From NCBI GenBank assembly GCA_964035775.1, contig OZ038312.1, positions 13,713,071 to 13,777,070 of the forward strand: a stretch of DNA of 64,000 bases, read 5' to 3'. Numbering within the stretch: the first letter of the stretch is position 1; the number at the start of each line of letters is the position of its first letter. Under the pieces are notes generated by a model. It did no database searches. It was not told where the DNA came from and saw only the letters and a list, made by a program, of their open reading frames with translations. A program made the translations under genes and the position numbers. This stretch comes from Osedax frankpressi. Its lineage: Eukaryota > Annelida > Polychaeta > Sabellida > Siboglinidae. Positions 49,984-62,632 of the stretch are shown piece after piece.

Positions 49984-52116
49984 TTGCAAGTACTACGATG
50001 ACCTGCCAATCAACGACCTTTTGAACATGTCTCGTAAAAGACGCAATATTTGCATATACGAGTCTCTAGCTTATACATTACTCCCTCCCATTTGCATAAC
50101 AGTTGTTCCGGCGGAGGTAAATATAAATTTCACCTAGTAATTAACTTACATGTATTTAGATGGCTAAACTCGGCACAATGTTAAAATAGGGTTGGAGATA
50201 TATTGTGGAGAAATCGGATTGCTCAATGATCAAAGTCGGAGACGTTATAAAAAAACTCTCTGGTAAACGAGTTAAGGTATTTTTCACAGACTCTAGAATT
50301 TGGTTTCCTGCGTTCGTTGATATTATTAGTTATTTCCCACTATTGCTTTAAATCAAATAAATCCCAGATATCTTTCGCGAATTACACCTTTTCGAAGCGT
50401 TAAATTCATACTTCACTTCGGCGCTTAAATGGTTCACCGACGTCCCCGTAATTCGAAGTCGATTGCGTAATACCCGCGACGACTACGCGTTATCGCGGAG
50501 TCGTCGGTTTCCGTTGGTTTACGTTGATTTCCGGCGGCTAACCGAGCGTTTCCCCCAACCCCAACCCCAACCCCAACCCCAACCCCACCCAAACCCCAAC
50601 CCAACCCAAACCCCACCCCAACCCAGCCCCAACCCAACCCAACCCCAACCCAACCCCAACCCCAACCCCAACCCCAACCCAACCCCAACCCAACCCCAAC
50701 CCAACCCCAACCCCCAACCCCCAACCCAACCCCAACCCAGAATAAGACGCTCTCCGAAGTCGGTCTGCTATTACTCGCCGGGACTAGCGTCACCCTGAAA
50801 CGTCCGGTTGGCGCCCACATCGCCGAACAGGAACGCGCTATCATTCGACTATTCACGTTTGACCCTCGACCCGACGCTACGGCGACCTTACCTCCTAATG
50901 CTTTGCTCGTCTGGCGTAGGCGAATGGCCTGTCGCGTCGTGCGTTTGCGACAGCTTTCGCGTCGCGTCGCGTCAATCGCGCACTACCGCCATTGTAATTA
51001 TTAACGCGCGACGCCCTGGTTTACAGATGCGAGGAGAAGGGTCGGCCGAAGGTCACGATACCAGATTTGCCAGTCGTCGATATCCTCTCCTCGTGCTCCT
51101 TGTGCCTTCGATTTCCCTTTGAGGTCACAACCTGCCCTTCATTATCTAGTATCGTCGACCCCTGCTCTACTCTTACCGACCAACCTTCTAGCGACCAATC
51201 GATGTCACGTAAACAGACTCTATACCCCTCCTCCAGTACCGTATCGCATACTAGACCCCATACCTCATCTGCCCCACCCGCCTCTGCTCAGACTACATTC
51301 TCCGTGGCCGACCACCTCGCTTCACCTCTGCAACCAAATGATTCTATCGCCGCCCCCCACGCGACCATCCTCTCTCCCCTACCCTCCACGCCCCTACTCT
51401 CTCCCTTACCCTCCACGCCCCTCGTCTCTCCCCTACCCTCCACCCCCCTCGGCAAGCTATTGGCTCAAAGGTGTACGGGTCATGAGAGATATGCTGTCGA
51501 TTCATTCACAGTATACTTTGTAGACCTTATAGGTATTGTTTTATCAGATTCCACCAACGAGTTTAAAGTTCACGCTGTGTTAGTACTACATGAGAGGATT
51601 TAGTAATTCAAATATCTAATTACTGCCGATTGATACTTACATCTAGTCATTCGACTCTAAATTTACTGCAATATTTTTTATTATAATTAATAATTCAATA
51701 TATAATTTATCAATCTGTTAAATTTTATTTTAAAATTTCAAGTTGTAATGTTTTATCGACGTTATTAAATAGTCTATATTGTAATCCATTAGTAATAAGA
51801 ATATAATCCACTAACTGAATAATCTACATATCAATTGTTGTCTATTTTACATTGTCGATAATTTATAAAGACTAGATGAAATTTTCAGTTTGGATGATTC
51901 CACAAATATAGAGAATTGGTGCGAGACGTTTGGTTACATCATCAGCGATTTATTCCCCAGCGAATTCACCATATACTGGAAGCAGCGGGTGTAGTTTGTA
52001 ATACCGGAGACTTCATCTCTTGTCAAAACTGCCACACATTTCGAAGTGAAGGTGCAATGTTCTTCGAGGAATCGTATGAACTATTTTCAGCAATGTATTT
52101 TTACAATAATTACTAA
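49984..52116 (+). CDS. Unrecognised multi-exon gene
   Basis: A chain of plus-strand exon candidates: 49984-50116, 50211-50262, 50368 to about 50520, 50741-50856, 51027-51470 and 51912-52116. Sequences in order: CKYYDDLPINDLLNMSRKRR and CIYESLAYTLLPPICITV; KSDCSMIKVGDVIKKLS; FRELHLFEALNSYFTSALKW then FTDVPVIRSRL; TLSEVGLLLLAGTSVTLKR then AHIAEQERAIIRLF; CEEKGRPKVTIPDLPVVDIL then a Ser/Pro-rich linker; and LVRDVWLHHQRFIPQRIHH ending FYNNY and TAA. Most splice phases agree (2/0, 0/1, 1/?, ?/2, 2/2). The exon 3 end and the exon 2 acceptor are uncertain. I do not recognise the protein. It is tail-to-tail with the alpha2-delta-like gene, 770 bases away. Confidence 0.6.
50368..50540 (+). CDS. Unrecognised gene, GC-rich exon 3
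   Basis: After an acceptor atcccag, phase 1, it reads IFRELHLFEALNSYFTS, ALKWFTDVPVIRSRLRN and SRRFPLVYVDFRRL. The end is uncertain because several GT sites lie just before the CCCCAA array. CpG-rich in an AT-rich setting. Confidence 0.55.
50553..50740. repeat. CCCCAA / CCCAA array
   Basis: About 190 bases of ccccaa and cccaa units, forming the C-rich end of a short intron that closes with cccag. It resembles the ciliate telomere unit CCCCAA but is interstitial. Proline- and glycine-rich frames through it on both strands are artefacts. Confidence 0.95.
51027..51470 (+). CDS. Unrecognised gene, exon 5 with Ser/Pro linker
   Basis: Begins after ggtttacag, phase 2, with CEEKGRPKVTIPDLPVVDIL and a Cys-containing helix-like segment. 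A long Ser/Thr/Pro-rich stretch follows, with three copies of a nine-residue repeat LSPLPSTPL (51373-51450). Ends at aaag/GTGTAC in phase 2. Confidence 0.55.
51912..52116 (+). CDS. Unrecognised gene, probable last exon
   Basis: Starts after aatatag and continues ELVRDVWLHHQRFIPQRIHH, ILEAAGVVCNTGDFISCQNC and FEESYELFSAM to a stop. An alternative acceptor at 51888 would give another open frame, NIENWCETFGYIISDLF, ending at a donor at 51988. The first option is preferred because coding-like composition continues to about 52090. A homology search would decide. Confidence 0.45.
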
Positions 52117-52885
52117 TCATATCATCCTGCATTGGAACATTTATCTGAATTCCATTTTCTTTCTTACTGCAATCTATGCTTTAGATTAAGTTTTTGTTTC
52201 TCAAAGCAATTCATTATTATTATATTTTATGGAATCGGTGAATTATATTACTATAGTACAAATCATGGTTTTTCATGCATTAGTAAAGTTAATATTTTAT
52301 ACAATTATGTCTTAAATTACGATATATTTTATATAAATTCCTGTTATTATATATTTCTTTTACCACGAGTCTTTCAATTTGATATTTAAATTGTTAGATA
52401 ATTTAATAGTTCTAACTAATAGATTTATGTAATAGTTTAATACAATATTATCGCGCAAAAATTTTAAATAATATTAAAGAAATTATGCAATCACAAAAAT
52501 GAAACTAAAAAATATATTACTACACATTTTATGATAAAAAATGGTTATATATTTTGCACAAATTATCAAAATTATTGTTTGTATGTATCCGACATTTATT
52601 TTTGTTTTAATTTTAACCAAATCATCTTATGAACCTCATTATTTGTATACAATCGTACCAAAGCATTAATGTTGATTAATTTTATTTTAATTTTAAATTT
52701 TAAAATAAAAATTATTAACGAATTGAATTATTATTATAAAATCACATTGCAAAAACATAACATTAATATCATAAGTATGATTGAAATAGTGGAAAAAAGA
52801 GCATATAAATAAAACAGCAAAAAGAGATCGAGAGTGAAATAAAATGTTGAAAATATGATATGATTAATACTAGTGTACATTACAA
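52117..52885. other. Convergent 3' ends, AT-rich
   Basis: 770 bases between the stop codons of two convergent genes. Expected to hold both 3' UTRs; no feature stands out. Confidence 0.4.
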
Positions 52886-55262
52886 TTACGTAATTTCACT
52901 TCCAATTGTATCTGGCCTGGCTTTTCCTTTCAATTCTTTCATTTCTATTAAAGGCTCATCTCGCAAAGTACTACAAAATTTAAATTGTGAACAAATTTTA
53001 AACTAAAATTAATAAAGGGTCGACTAACTTCACATAAAAAATATAACATTATATCAACATAGTAAAGTTATTTTACTACTATTCTTGATGACTATTAAAT
53101 ACTTCTTAATGATTAATATTCTTTTTAGGAAATCGTCAACTAATAATTATTAGTAATATTTCATTAAATAATATATTTATTTCTTGGCAGCATAGTTTTA
53201 GTTGTTATTATAAAATAATGTCGACTAAAGATAGGACTAAAGATAGGACTGAAGATAGGACTATAGATAGGACTAAAGATAGGACTATAGATAGGACTAA
53301 AGATAGGACTATAGATAGGACTAAAGATAGGACTATAGATAGGACTATAGATAGGACTATAGATAGGACTAAAGATAGGACTATAGATAGGACTAAAGAT
53401 AGAAGTAAAGATAGGACTATAGATAGGACTAAAGATAGGACTATAGATAGGACTAAAGATAGAAGTAAAGATAGGACTATAGATAGGACTAAAGATAGGA
53501 CTAAAGATAGGACTATAGATAGGACTAAAGATAGGACTATAGATAGGACTAAAGATAGGACTATAGATAGGACTAAAGATAGGACTATAGATAGGACTAA
53601 AGATAGGACTAAAGATAGGACTATAGATAGGACTAAAGATAGGACTATAGATAGGACTAAAGATAGGACTATAGATAGGACTAAAGATAGGACTAAAGAT
53701 AGGACTATAGATAGGACTAAAGATAGGACTATAGATATCGACTGGAAGCGATTTACGAACCTGTAACCGCTGCTGGCGTTTCGCGAAACTTTCGCCGGAG
53801 TCACGACTTTATACGGTGAGTCATCGCGGGCCCGTCTCACCGCAGTGGCATCGCGCGCTCCACTAGGGGCAAGCGGGGTTTGTACAAAAAGTGGCGAGTT
53901 CACGGCGGCTAATTCTTTAGTGTCCGGCGTTTCGGGATATTTCCGATTCGCTTTATCTGCCCACGTTTCGCGTCTAGTTCGTTGAAGTTGTGACCTCGCA
54001 TTTCGGCTACACGAAATGAACTCGCTGGGTAGGTCTCTTCCGCTATGTAGGTCTCCTCCTCTCCGTAAAACCCCGCTCTGGCTATGCGGTTCTTCTTTCT
54101 CTATCAGACCTCCCCGGCTTCGTTCCACGCGTCTCCGACTGGCGGGCGTAATCCGGTCGGACCCTACATCGGGGTTAACTGGCTGACTGAATGAGGTGCA
54201 GTCGGTTGTCGTGGAGAGTAGCGAAACGTCCAAACGAGGAGGATAAACCTCGATGCAGGTCACCGCGGACGTCAAAAGGTCACCGATTTCGTCTCTATTC
54301 TCGTTGAAGTCGGATTTCAGTTTTACGCCGGTGACATGTAACAATGACAGGTTACATTCTGTGCGGCGTAAGTTTGTGCAATTAGATTTTTAGAGTTATT
54401 TTCATTGAACTCATAGAAACTCATTGAAGAAAGTGAAAATTAGATTATTTCTGAGTTAAATACATAGAAATTTAAGTCAATTAGATTCGGTGAGTTAATT
54501 CCATAATATGATATAAATATGTACTTTGTTTCTGAAATGGAATTATATGCATTAAATATGTATTTCATTTAGAGTTTATAACTCATGAACTGTAAATATA
54601 TTATAATAATTAATTTATTATATTCACATTATTCTTTAAAATTATTTATTACTAATAATTAGAAGAATTTTAAATAATAGTTATTATTAGCGTTTCGAAA
54701 ATAGATTTTTAAATATAAACTTTAATTAGCATTAGGAAATCAGTTGCACATCTACTGCATGTAAAGTATGCATGGACTTTCATACGATAAACCAAACCTG
54801 ATCCGAATGAACTGCTTAAACGATGATGACTAATCATGTGCCTGGAGAGATCGTTGACCATCTGATCAGGTTGGGGCGCAATCTCGCTGCGTTAAGTTAG
54901 ACGTTGGTATTGTAATGTTGTAAGTTAACGATCAAATGCAGTATAATATTTATAATTAAGAATGATCACTATAGACGATAAGTTTTATAATTATTAGTAT
55001 TTATTAAACATTTATTAATAATATTTATCACATTTTACATTAATAAATTCCCCAGAAAACATCTATGTCATGGTATTTGTCATCTATATATATTATTTAC
55101 TAGTTTGTTAGATTATATATACGTAAAATTTTTTGTATGATTTTTATACGTAAAAAATAACTGACCGCGAAACTGGCCGAAATTTAAAGGCACACAAAAT
55201 TGCAAACAAAACTGTCGGAATGCTGGCCATTGCGACGATAATCACGGTAAGTAGGGATACAC
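52886..55262 (-). CDS. Alpha2-delta-like TM segment and cytosolic tail
   Basis: The TM exon (97 nt) ends with basic residues FKFRPVSR, giving a cytoplasmic stop-transfer signal. The next exon reads [18 protein letters not shown] 598-nt GC-rich exon (198 codons) encodes a polar, probably disordered tail rich in Ser, Arg and Glu. The last exon, after the 12-bp array, reads [20 protein letters not shown] then TIGSEIT and TAA. Confidence 0.72.
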
Positions 55263-58200
55263 CTCCTTCTTTAAGAGCCAATTTATTGCAGTTATTCGTA
55301 GAGTGTATGTATAATGTATACAGTGGATTGAATATGCAATGTACTAATGGCATGAGATATATTATGAATACCTTTAAAATTGAAAAAATGGCGTTTATTT
55401 ACGATTAACGATATACATTCATTATCAATCCACCTACAAGAAACAATTCCCAAGCAAAGCCTGTATAATGGGATATTAAAAATCATAAAAATTGTATGAA
55501 TTTATATGTAATTAAATAAATGAAGTAGTTGTATGCACATCTATTAATTACTATAATTATTATCATAAATTTAATATTTCGTTTATTATTTACACCTTAT
55601 ATAATAGTGAATAAAGAAATATATAGATAATCTCATTTTAAATATACAAACATAGCATCCTTATAGTTTGAACATTGTTCAAAAGAGCAAAAGGGAATTT
55701 TTGCGATATCCTTATTTGATAATCGTTGGTAGATCTCTCCGGATTCTGGAGCGCAGAGTTCGATTCCACTGAAACAATGCATTTCTTATGAGATTATATT
55801 AAACAAAGGATTGTGATATTTCTTTAAATTGAACTGTACACTGTACACCTATATATTACTATAGTTACCATAATGTGTACTAGGAAGTTCAGCTTTCAGT
55901 ATAAGTTGTATCTATGACCATTATAATATACTGCCATTTGGTGTGTTTACCAATACACAATATGGTGTATATATATATTATAATGCATTATTGAGTTGAC
56001 TCATGCTTACTTTGAATAAGTTACATTGAACTACTAGTGTGTGATGTAGAAATAAAACATATAGAAAATTAATCAAATATATTATAATGACCTCATGACC
56101 TCATGACCTAAAATGCTTCCCCTTGCTGACCTAATATTAAAGTGACTTTCAAGAGGACAGGAACACGGACACTCGCAAGTAAACCTGTAGCCACCAGTGC
56201 AGTGCAGACAACGTTTTCCATGCTGTGCAGTTTAGCATAAGGAGTCGGGTGAGATGAAGAGGTGGACTGGGTGGAAGTGAAGGAGGAGGAGTCGGGGGAG
56301 ATGAAGAGGCAGATGGGGTGGAAGTGAAGGAAGAGGAGACGGGGGAGATGGAGAGGCAGATGGGGTGGAAGTGAAGGAAGAGGAGTCGGGGGAGATGGAG
56401 AGGCAGATGGGGTGGATGTGAAGGAGGAGGAGTCGGGGGAGATGGAGAGGCAGATGGGGTGGATGTGAAGGAGGAGGAGTCGGGGGAGATGAAGTGGCAG
56501 ATGGGGTGGAAGTGAAGGAAGAGGAGACGGGGGAGATGGAGAGGCAGATGGGGTTGATGTGAAGGAGGAGGAGTCGGGGGAGATGGAGAGGCAGATGGGG
56601 TGGATGTGAAGGAGGAGGAGTCGGGGGAGATGGAGAGGCAGATAGGGTGGAAGTGAAGGAAGATGAGTCGGGGGAGATGGAGAGGCAGATGGGGTGGATG
56701 TGAAGGAGGAGGAGTCGGGGGAGATGGAGAGGCAGATAGGGTGGAAGTGAAGGAAGAGGAGACGGGGGAGATGAAGTGGCAGATGGGGTGGAAGTGAAGG
56801 AAGAGGAGTCGGGGGAGATGGAGAGGCAGATGGGGTGGAAGTGAAGGAGGAGGAGTCGGGGGAGATGGAAAGGCTGATGGGGTGGAAGTGAAGGAAGAGG
56901 AGACGGGGGAGATGGAGAGGCAGATGGGGTTGATGTGAAGGAGGAGGAGTCGGGGGAGATGGAGAGGCAGATGGGGTGGATGTGAAGGAGGAGGAGTCGG
57001 GGGAGATGGAGAGGCAGATGGGGTGGAAGAGAAGGAAGAGGAGGAGTCGGGAGAGATGGAGAGGTGGACTGGGTGGAAGTGAAGGAAGAGGAGACGGGGA
57101 GATGGATGGGGTGGACTGGGTGGAAGTGAAGGAAGAGGAGACGGGGAGATGGAGAGGCAGATGGGGTGGAAGAGAAGGAAGAGGAGGAGTCGGGGGAGAT
57201 GGATGGGGTGGACTGGGTGAAAGTGAAGGAAGAGGAGACGGGGAGATGGAGAGGCAGATGGGGTGGAAGAGAAGGAAGAGGAGGAGTCGGGGGAGATGGA
57301 GAGGTGGACTGGGTGGAAGTGAAGGAAGAGGAGATGGAGAGTATTAGGAATAATAGAAAATGCAGGGAATTTGCAGGATTATTGAAAAAAGGAAGAACTC
57401 CGATTAACTGCGAATTAGTTTCATTAGATCCAGGTACAAACCGAGAGACAAGGGCAGATGGGCAATGAGTATTGACACCTCTCGGTGAAATAGACAGCAT
57501 AAAGAGAACTGCCGGACAGACGTCGAACTCTGGCCTTGCTACATACATCCTGTTTAGTCGAGATGTCCAACGAGCTATTTAACTGACCGTGAATCAACAT
57601 TAGCTACATTAATGTTAGGTAATGTTTGTAAGGAGGGTTGTAAAATTACCTTTGAAAACAACCGCGAGAGATCGCACCAGGAGTAGAGTCCATGATTGAA
57701 TTACATAATAGGTAACGCATTTCAATGCATATATTTAGCTCATAATATTTAGAAAATGCTATTACTGTACTTATCATAAGATTTAATTGACACTCCGACT
57801 TAAAAGAGTACTCTCAAGAATATATTATTTTCATGCTCATTAAGATTCTATTATATTTTATTCATTTTGTACATACAGATAAAACATCACATTTAAAAAT
57901 ATTTTAAATTATATTATAATTTGTGTCCATATTATAATTCTAGAATATTATGCATTCGGGATACATTAGTTAATGTCGATGGAGTCAACCGAAACCTGGT
58001 AATAATAGTTCATTTCATAGGTGGCGGTATTTAAACAAGTCTTCTTCTCCATCAATCCTCTGATGGATAGAAGGTAACTGGCTAATTCCGATTCCTTCAG
58101 GTATGAGGAGTGTAATCAAAATTGATATATTTTTATTTATTATCCTTTTAGAAAAAATTAACAATTGTTAAAAGAAGTAGTATGATAAGATAATATAAAC

Positions 58201-60658
58201 ATTATAAATTTGCAATTATTTAGAATAATTCTACTCTATCATACAAATAAACAATATATAGTAAAATATTGCTAGACTATATTATGAATAAAATATGAGA
58301 AATCACTCACTATAGATGTGATATGCGAATTGGGTCCAATCGAGTAAGAAGTCACCAAATAACCTTTATCATTCATAATAAAACATTTCAGCTGATCACA
58401 TTGGGGATCTTTAATTAAAAAATGAAAATAATTACATTTTTTTAGCATATCTTTACGTTAATGTTATAAATAAATTTAAAATCTTATATTAAATATGATT
58501 TTTTATAATATATATATTATTAAATTAAAATATTTTCCCATCATAAGAATTAATTTATTGTTAAATCATAAAAGTCAAATTATTCTATAATAACTTGACG
58601 TGTATTATATTGAATTCTTTCCGAAGGCTATAATTATTTATCAATGCTCTAATACACGTTAACTGAGTAGCATGTAACTAACCACTTTCCATGAGAATCC
58701 TTAGCAGAGCTGAAGTGGGTATGTCAATTGCGATCACTGCTGTGTTGATCTCACACTTCCTGGCGAGAGTAACAATGGCGTCGCGGTTCAGCGAACGAGG
58801 AGCAGAGACAACGAGATGACCAGAGTTTCGCAAAGAATCGATGTACCTGAGTTTTCACTTAAAGTATTTTAAAACCATTTTTAAATGGAATTTAACTTTT
58901 TAAAATCACATATTTAGAATAAGATCTGATAAATATAATAATGATAAGAGAAAATATTAATAATTAAATCATTCAATGATTAACAATGTATATTTCAAAA
59001 ATAATAAACTTGATTTATAATCATGAAGTAAATCTTTCACAAATCTGACAATTATATTTATAAGAAATTTGAAATGTACCTAATATTTAAATTAACCAAT
59101 CGGTAGTCTTGTAATTTGAAGATATGTTCACAAGCTGTCCAGGAAAAGAGATTAAATAATTCTCCGTTGCAATATACCTGTAATTTAGAATAATATAAAA
59201 TGATATGCTCATATTATAGATTAGTAAGAATTTTATACAAATATTAATATATTTACATTTAATTATAACAATGTATTCATTATATAATTAATATGTAACA
59301 AACCTCCTAAGAACATAGGGAGATCTTTTCCAATATTTTGAAACTTTCCAAAATTTTAGAGTTTCATTATAGAAATAATCCTAAAATTTGAATTATTAAT
59401 GAGTAATCAGTATTTTATAATATTGAAATTAAAAAGTTCTGTAAACAGTAATTAGGTCATTTGTTTCTTTTAATAACTTGTAATGATATTCCTGTAGTAA
59501 TCCAATTATGGTAAGAACTTGATTTAGAAAAATAAATAGATGGATCTGAATGTATTTTTAATATTTATAATTTTATATTGATAAGAAACTTTTTATGTGT
59601 TAAAAATGCATTAAATAGTGAAAATAATTCATACTCACATTAGACAACCTTGAGTTAAACAAACCTACATCAATATGTAAGCTAGCTATGTAGATAGTCT
59701 AATTGTAAGAGTATATTAATCAACAATGTATGATACGTCTATTGGTTATAATAACAAAAATAGCTTTGACAAGAAATTCTTATATCATCTTATGATGTAA
59801 GAATTATAATTACAATAATCACATTATAATTAATAAACATTGATATATAAGTTCAATAACAACTAAATACAATAATTAATATATAATTAGTATAACGTTA
59901 TCTATAATTTAGGAAAACTAAATTTACAATATATAAAATTTTATACAATCTATAAATTTTACTAGTCTAATTTATTTTTATATTTTAAATTAATTCACTT
60001 GGGGAAATAAAAGACATTTTTTTATTTAAGTTTTAATAGTGAATATATTTTTATATTTATACATATTACATATATAGATATAATATCATTAATATACTTT
60101 ATATATTAATCAAATTAATTTTTAACAAAACTAACTATTCGATAATAGATTCATATCATGTTGACAAATATAAGAATTTATTAAATCATTATTAGTGTAA
60201 ATGTAGCTAGGCTTCGAATTGTCACCCTGTAATTTAGTATATATAAAATACATTATTTACTGTTTATGGAAAATATATTTTAAAAAGTGATATTGACCAA
60301 ACTATTCTAAATATAAGAAGATTTATATAAAATCTTTACTGGTACTTACTATTTCTAATAGTATTGGTAATAGTATTAATTTCCTCATATTCGATTAATA
60401 TAATTTATATTAATAATTATAATTACGTTCATTTCTAATTAAAAACGTATTTATATATATAAATATTAATTTCTTTATATAACTATGTAATTGCATTATA
60501 TCAATAATATGATATCATCTAAATATACGAACATCGGTTTTTGATAAGGCTAATGAAGTAAAATTTTGAAAAAATGTTTCTATTTTGTTAATCAAAACGG
60601 TATCTTTATTTACATACATGTTGACCCCCATATTTGCATTTAATAAGTATAATATCAA
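52886..60658 (-). CDS. Alpha2-delta / CACHD1-like single-pass membrane protein, 5' part not resolved
   Basis: Fifteen minus-strand exons: 60533-60658 (start uncertain), 60136-60226, 59639-59664, 59080-59177, 58683-58846, 58311-58408, 57996-58094, 57650 to about 57692, 57442-57549, 56131-56222, 55674-55768, 55166-55262, 54798-54886, 53761-54358 and 52886-52970. All junctions are in phase except the acceptor of the eighth exon, for which I see no AG. The ectodomain is Cys-rich: [11 protein letters not shown] resembles the Cache-type segment of alpha2-delta subunits, and [13 protein letters not shown] resembles their CSRIF region. The TM helix [20 protein letters not shown] is followed by a disordered cytosolic tail of over 250 residues ending GSEIT. 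A long tail fits CACHD1 better than GPI-anchored alpha2-delta. The VWA domain should lie upstream. Confidence 0.68.
53222..53738. repeat. 12-bp tandem array, units actaaagatagg / actatagatagg
   Basis: About 43 units of two near-equal types, alternating irregularly, in the intron before the last exon of the alpha2-delta-like gene. Both strands stay open in one frame (KDRT/IDRT on plus, LSIV/LSLV on minus). Confidence 0.96.
55263..55673. other. Intron of the alpha2-delta-like gene
   Basis: AT-rich intron between the Cys-rich and TM exons. No other feature was seen. Confidence 0.5.
55674..57692 (-). CDS. Alpha2-delta-like Cys-rich juxtamembrane exons
   Basis: [30 protein letters not shown] then [52 protein letters not shown]. 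Cys density is very high. The donor of the HGKRC exon was set at 56131 (ag/GTCAGC) because it alone keeps the Cys-rich frame in phase with the next exon. The 47-bp array fills the intron between 57442 and 56222. Confidence 0.65.
56250..57345. repeat. 47-bp purine-rich minisatellite
   Basis: About 23 copies of a 47-base unit built from gaggagtcgggggagatgga and ggcagatggggtggatgtga parts, with length variants toward 57030-57340. It lies in an intron of the alpha2-delta-like gene, in polypyrimidine orientation on the sense strand. The 438-codon minus frame mixes this repeat with the adjacent exon and is not a gene. Confidence 0.95.
57996..60226 (-). CDS. Alpha2-delta-like ectodomain exons
   Basis: Sequences in order: [19 protein letters not shown]; a 26-nt microexon [48 protein letters not shown] and [38 protein letters not shown]; and [19 protein letters not shown]. 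Alternating hydrophobic strands and helices with paired Cys suit an extracellular sensor fold of the Cache type. Donor and acceptor phases agree throughout (1/1, 0/0, 2/2, 1/1, 0/0). Confidence 0.68.
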
Positions 60659-62378
60659 CTTAACTAATATGTGATTATGTATATTAAAATAGTAAAATAT
60701 AATTAAATTCATTGGGTAATAATAATATAATCGAAAATATACAAATTGAATAATAAAATAATTTTTTCAAATATTGTAACATTAATTTACGCTGGTCATG
60801 TGACTTAAAACACTGACAATGCTAGCCAAGAATACTTTGGGTGTTATTTTATACAGATTTGATAGATCTTATTATAATGTATGTGTACTGCATATTGTAC
60901 GATATTTAAGAATTATTGCGATGAATATCGTGCAAGCACGTCGTCAATGCAGGGTATATTATATTTACATATAGACAACTATAGTTCCCAGTGGGAACTT
61001 TCCACGGTAAAGAGTAGGAACATCCTATAATAGTAAATATGATTTTTAAATTAAATTAAATACGATTTACAATTATTTGATTAATACTTACTATTTTAGC
61101 AAAGGAAATTGAATTTACCCTAGTAATTTTAAATTAGCCGAGGTATTTGCAATTCATAAATCGTGCGATATCAAAAATCCCTCCAAATTCAGGACGATTT
61201 TATTATGAATAGCTTTTTCTATAATACTAGAGACTCTCTAACATCCATGGAGACTATTACATCTACTATTACATCTAGTACTAAACACATTATTATGTAT
61301 AAAGCTCAATAATGTGTTATGAAAGTGGTATCTAGAGTGGATGAACTAATAGACCTTACCGAGTACCTATCATATACTCAAAATAGGACTTAACTTTTGA
61401 ATAAAATCAATCAAAATATACATTATTCTACTTTAGCAATTAACTTAAATGAATTAACTTAAAAATCAATGATACAATAAATTATACTTCTATTATAATT
61501 AACTTGAAGATTATGGATTTAGATGTTTAAATCGTCAATTAAGTAGTTTATTTTAAATAAGAGAAAATAATATGTATAATATTTCTTATTATGATAATAA
61601 TTACTTAAAATATTATGTTCCGCAAAAACCAATCGCATGTCCTTTACTTTTTAAATGTTTATCAATGTTGACATAAATACAAAAATCACAATAATAATAT
61701 TATTGATGATATACAACTTTGAGAGAATTATATTTTAAAAAACTGTATGAAAACGTTTACAACATGAGTATAATAAAAGATTATAATTAATTCTTATAAT
61801 AAACTTAGATACATTCCAGAATAGAAGTTTTTGAAATAATGATATACATATACTATATATATTTAAATACATATTATCATATATAGGATATATCCTATGC
61901 TTAGATAAGTACTTAATAGATATTGTGATACTTATAAATAATATTATTGAAAATACCTGCCTTGCACGTAAATGTATTACATGATAAAATATTTACAAGT
62001 AATTTGATATCCATGGATAGTAGATAGAGCTATAGAGTAACTAACTAGTGAATATTCTGATATTAGGGTTACTTTTAAACATATTCAATATTTGAACATT
62101 TTCAATTTACAAATATATTACCAATAACCTATTAAATATATTAAATATATTAAATATATTAGATTATATTCACTAACTGTGTATATATACTCTATAGGGT
62201 CGATCTATTTATGTAATATTTATTAATATACCAATGGTTACATCATAGCTTTCTTCGATTCAAAACAATGATGTAGTGATTTCAACCATTCTGGAGTTAT
62301 TCATTCAAAATCTACCCATTCTAACAATGAGTTGTATGGAAATTCCTTTAATGTGGTGATAAGTTTTGAGATACATTG

Positions 62379-62416
<38 letters not shown>

Positions 62417-62556
62417 ATATTATATATATATATATATATTTAGGTATATATTTATTTTGCATAAGTTGAATTTAATTCATAAATACCTTTTAATTTATAC
62501 ACAACATTAATATATACTTTTACTCACATATATGTGCATCTTTACATATGTCTTTT

Positions 62557-62632
<76 letters not shown>

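Noticed and set aside
55755-55772. tRNA B-box-like gttcgattcc
   Set aside because: No A box or cloverleaf nearby, and it lies within an alpha2-delta-like exon.
56232-57548. 438-codon Ser/Pro-rich minus frame starting [13 protein letters not shown]
   Set aside because: It reads an alpha2-delta-like exon in the wrong frame and then runs into the 47-bp array. The [11 protein letters not shown] frame matches the family and the splice phases.
62230-62350. Possible transposase tail (WLKSLHHCFESKK) on the minus strand
   Set aside because: Short, interrupted by a stop and without a catalytic motif; it could not be assigned to any transposase family.
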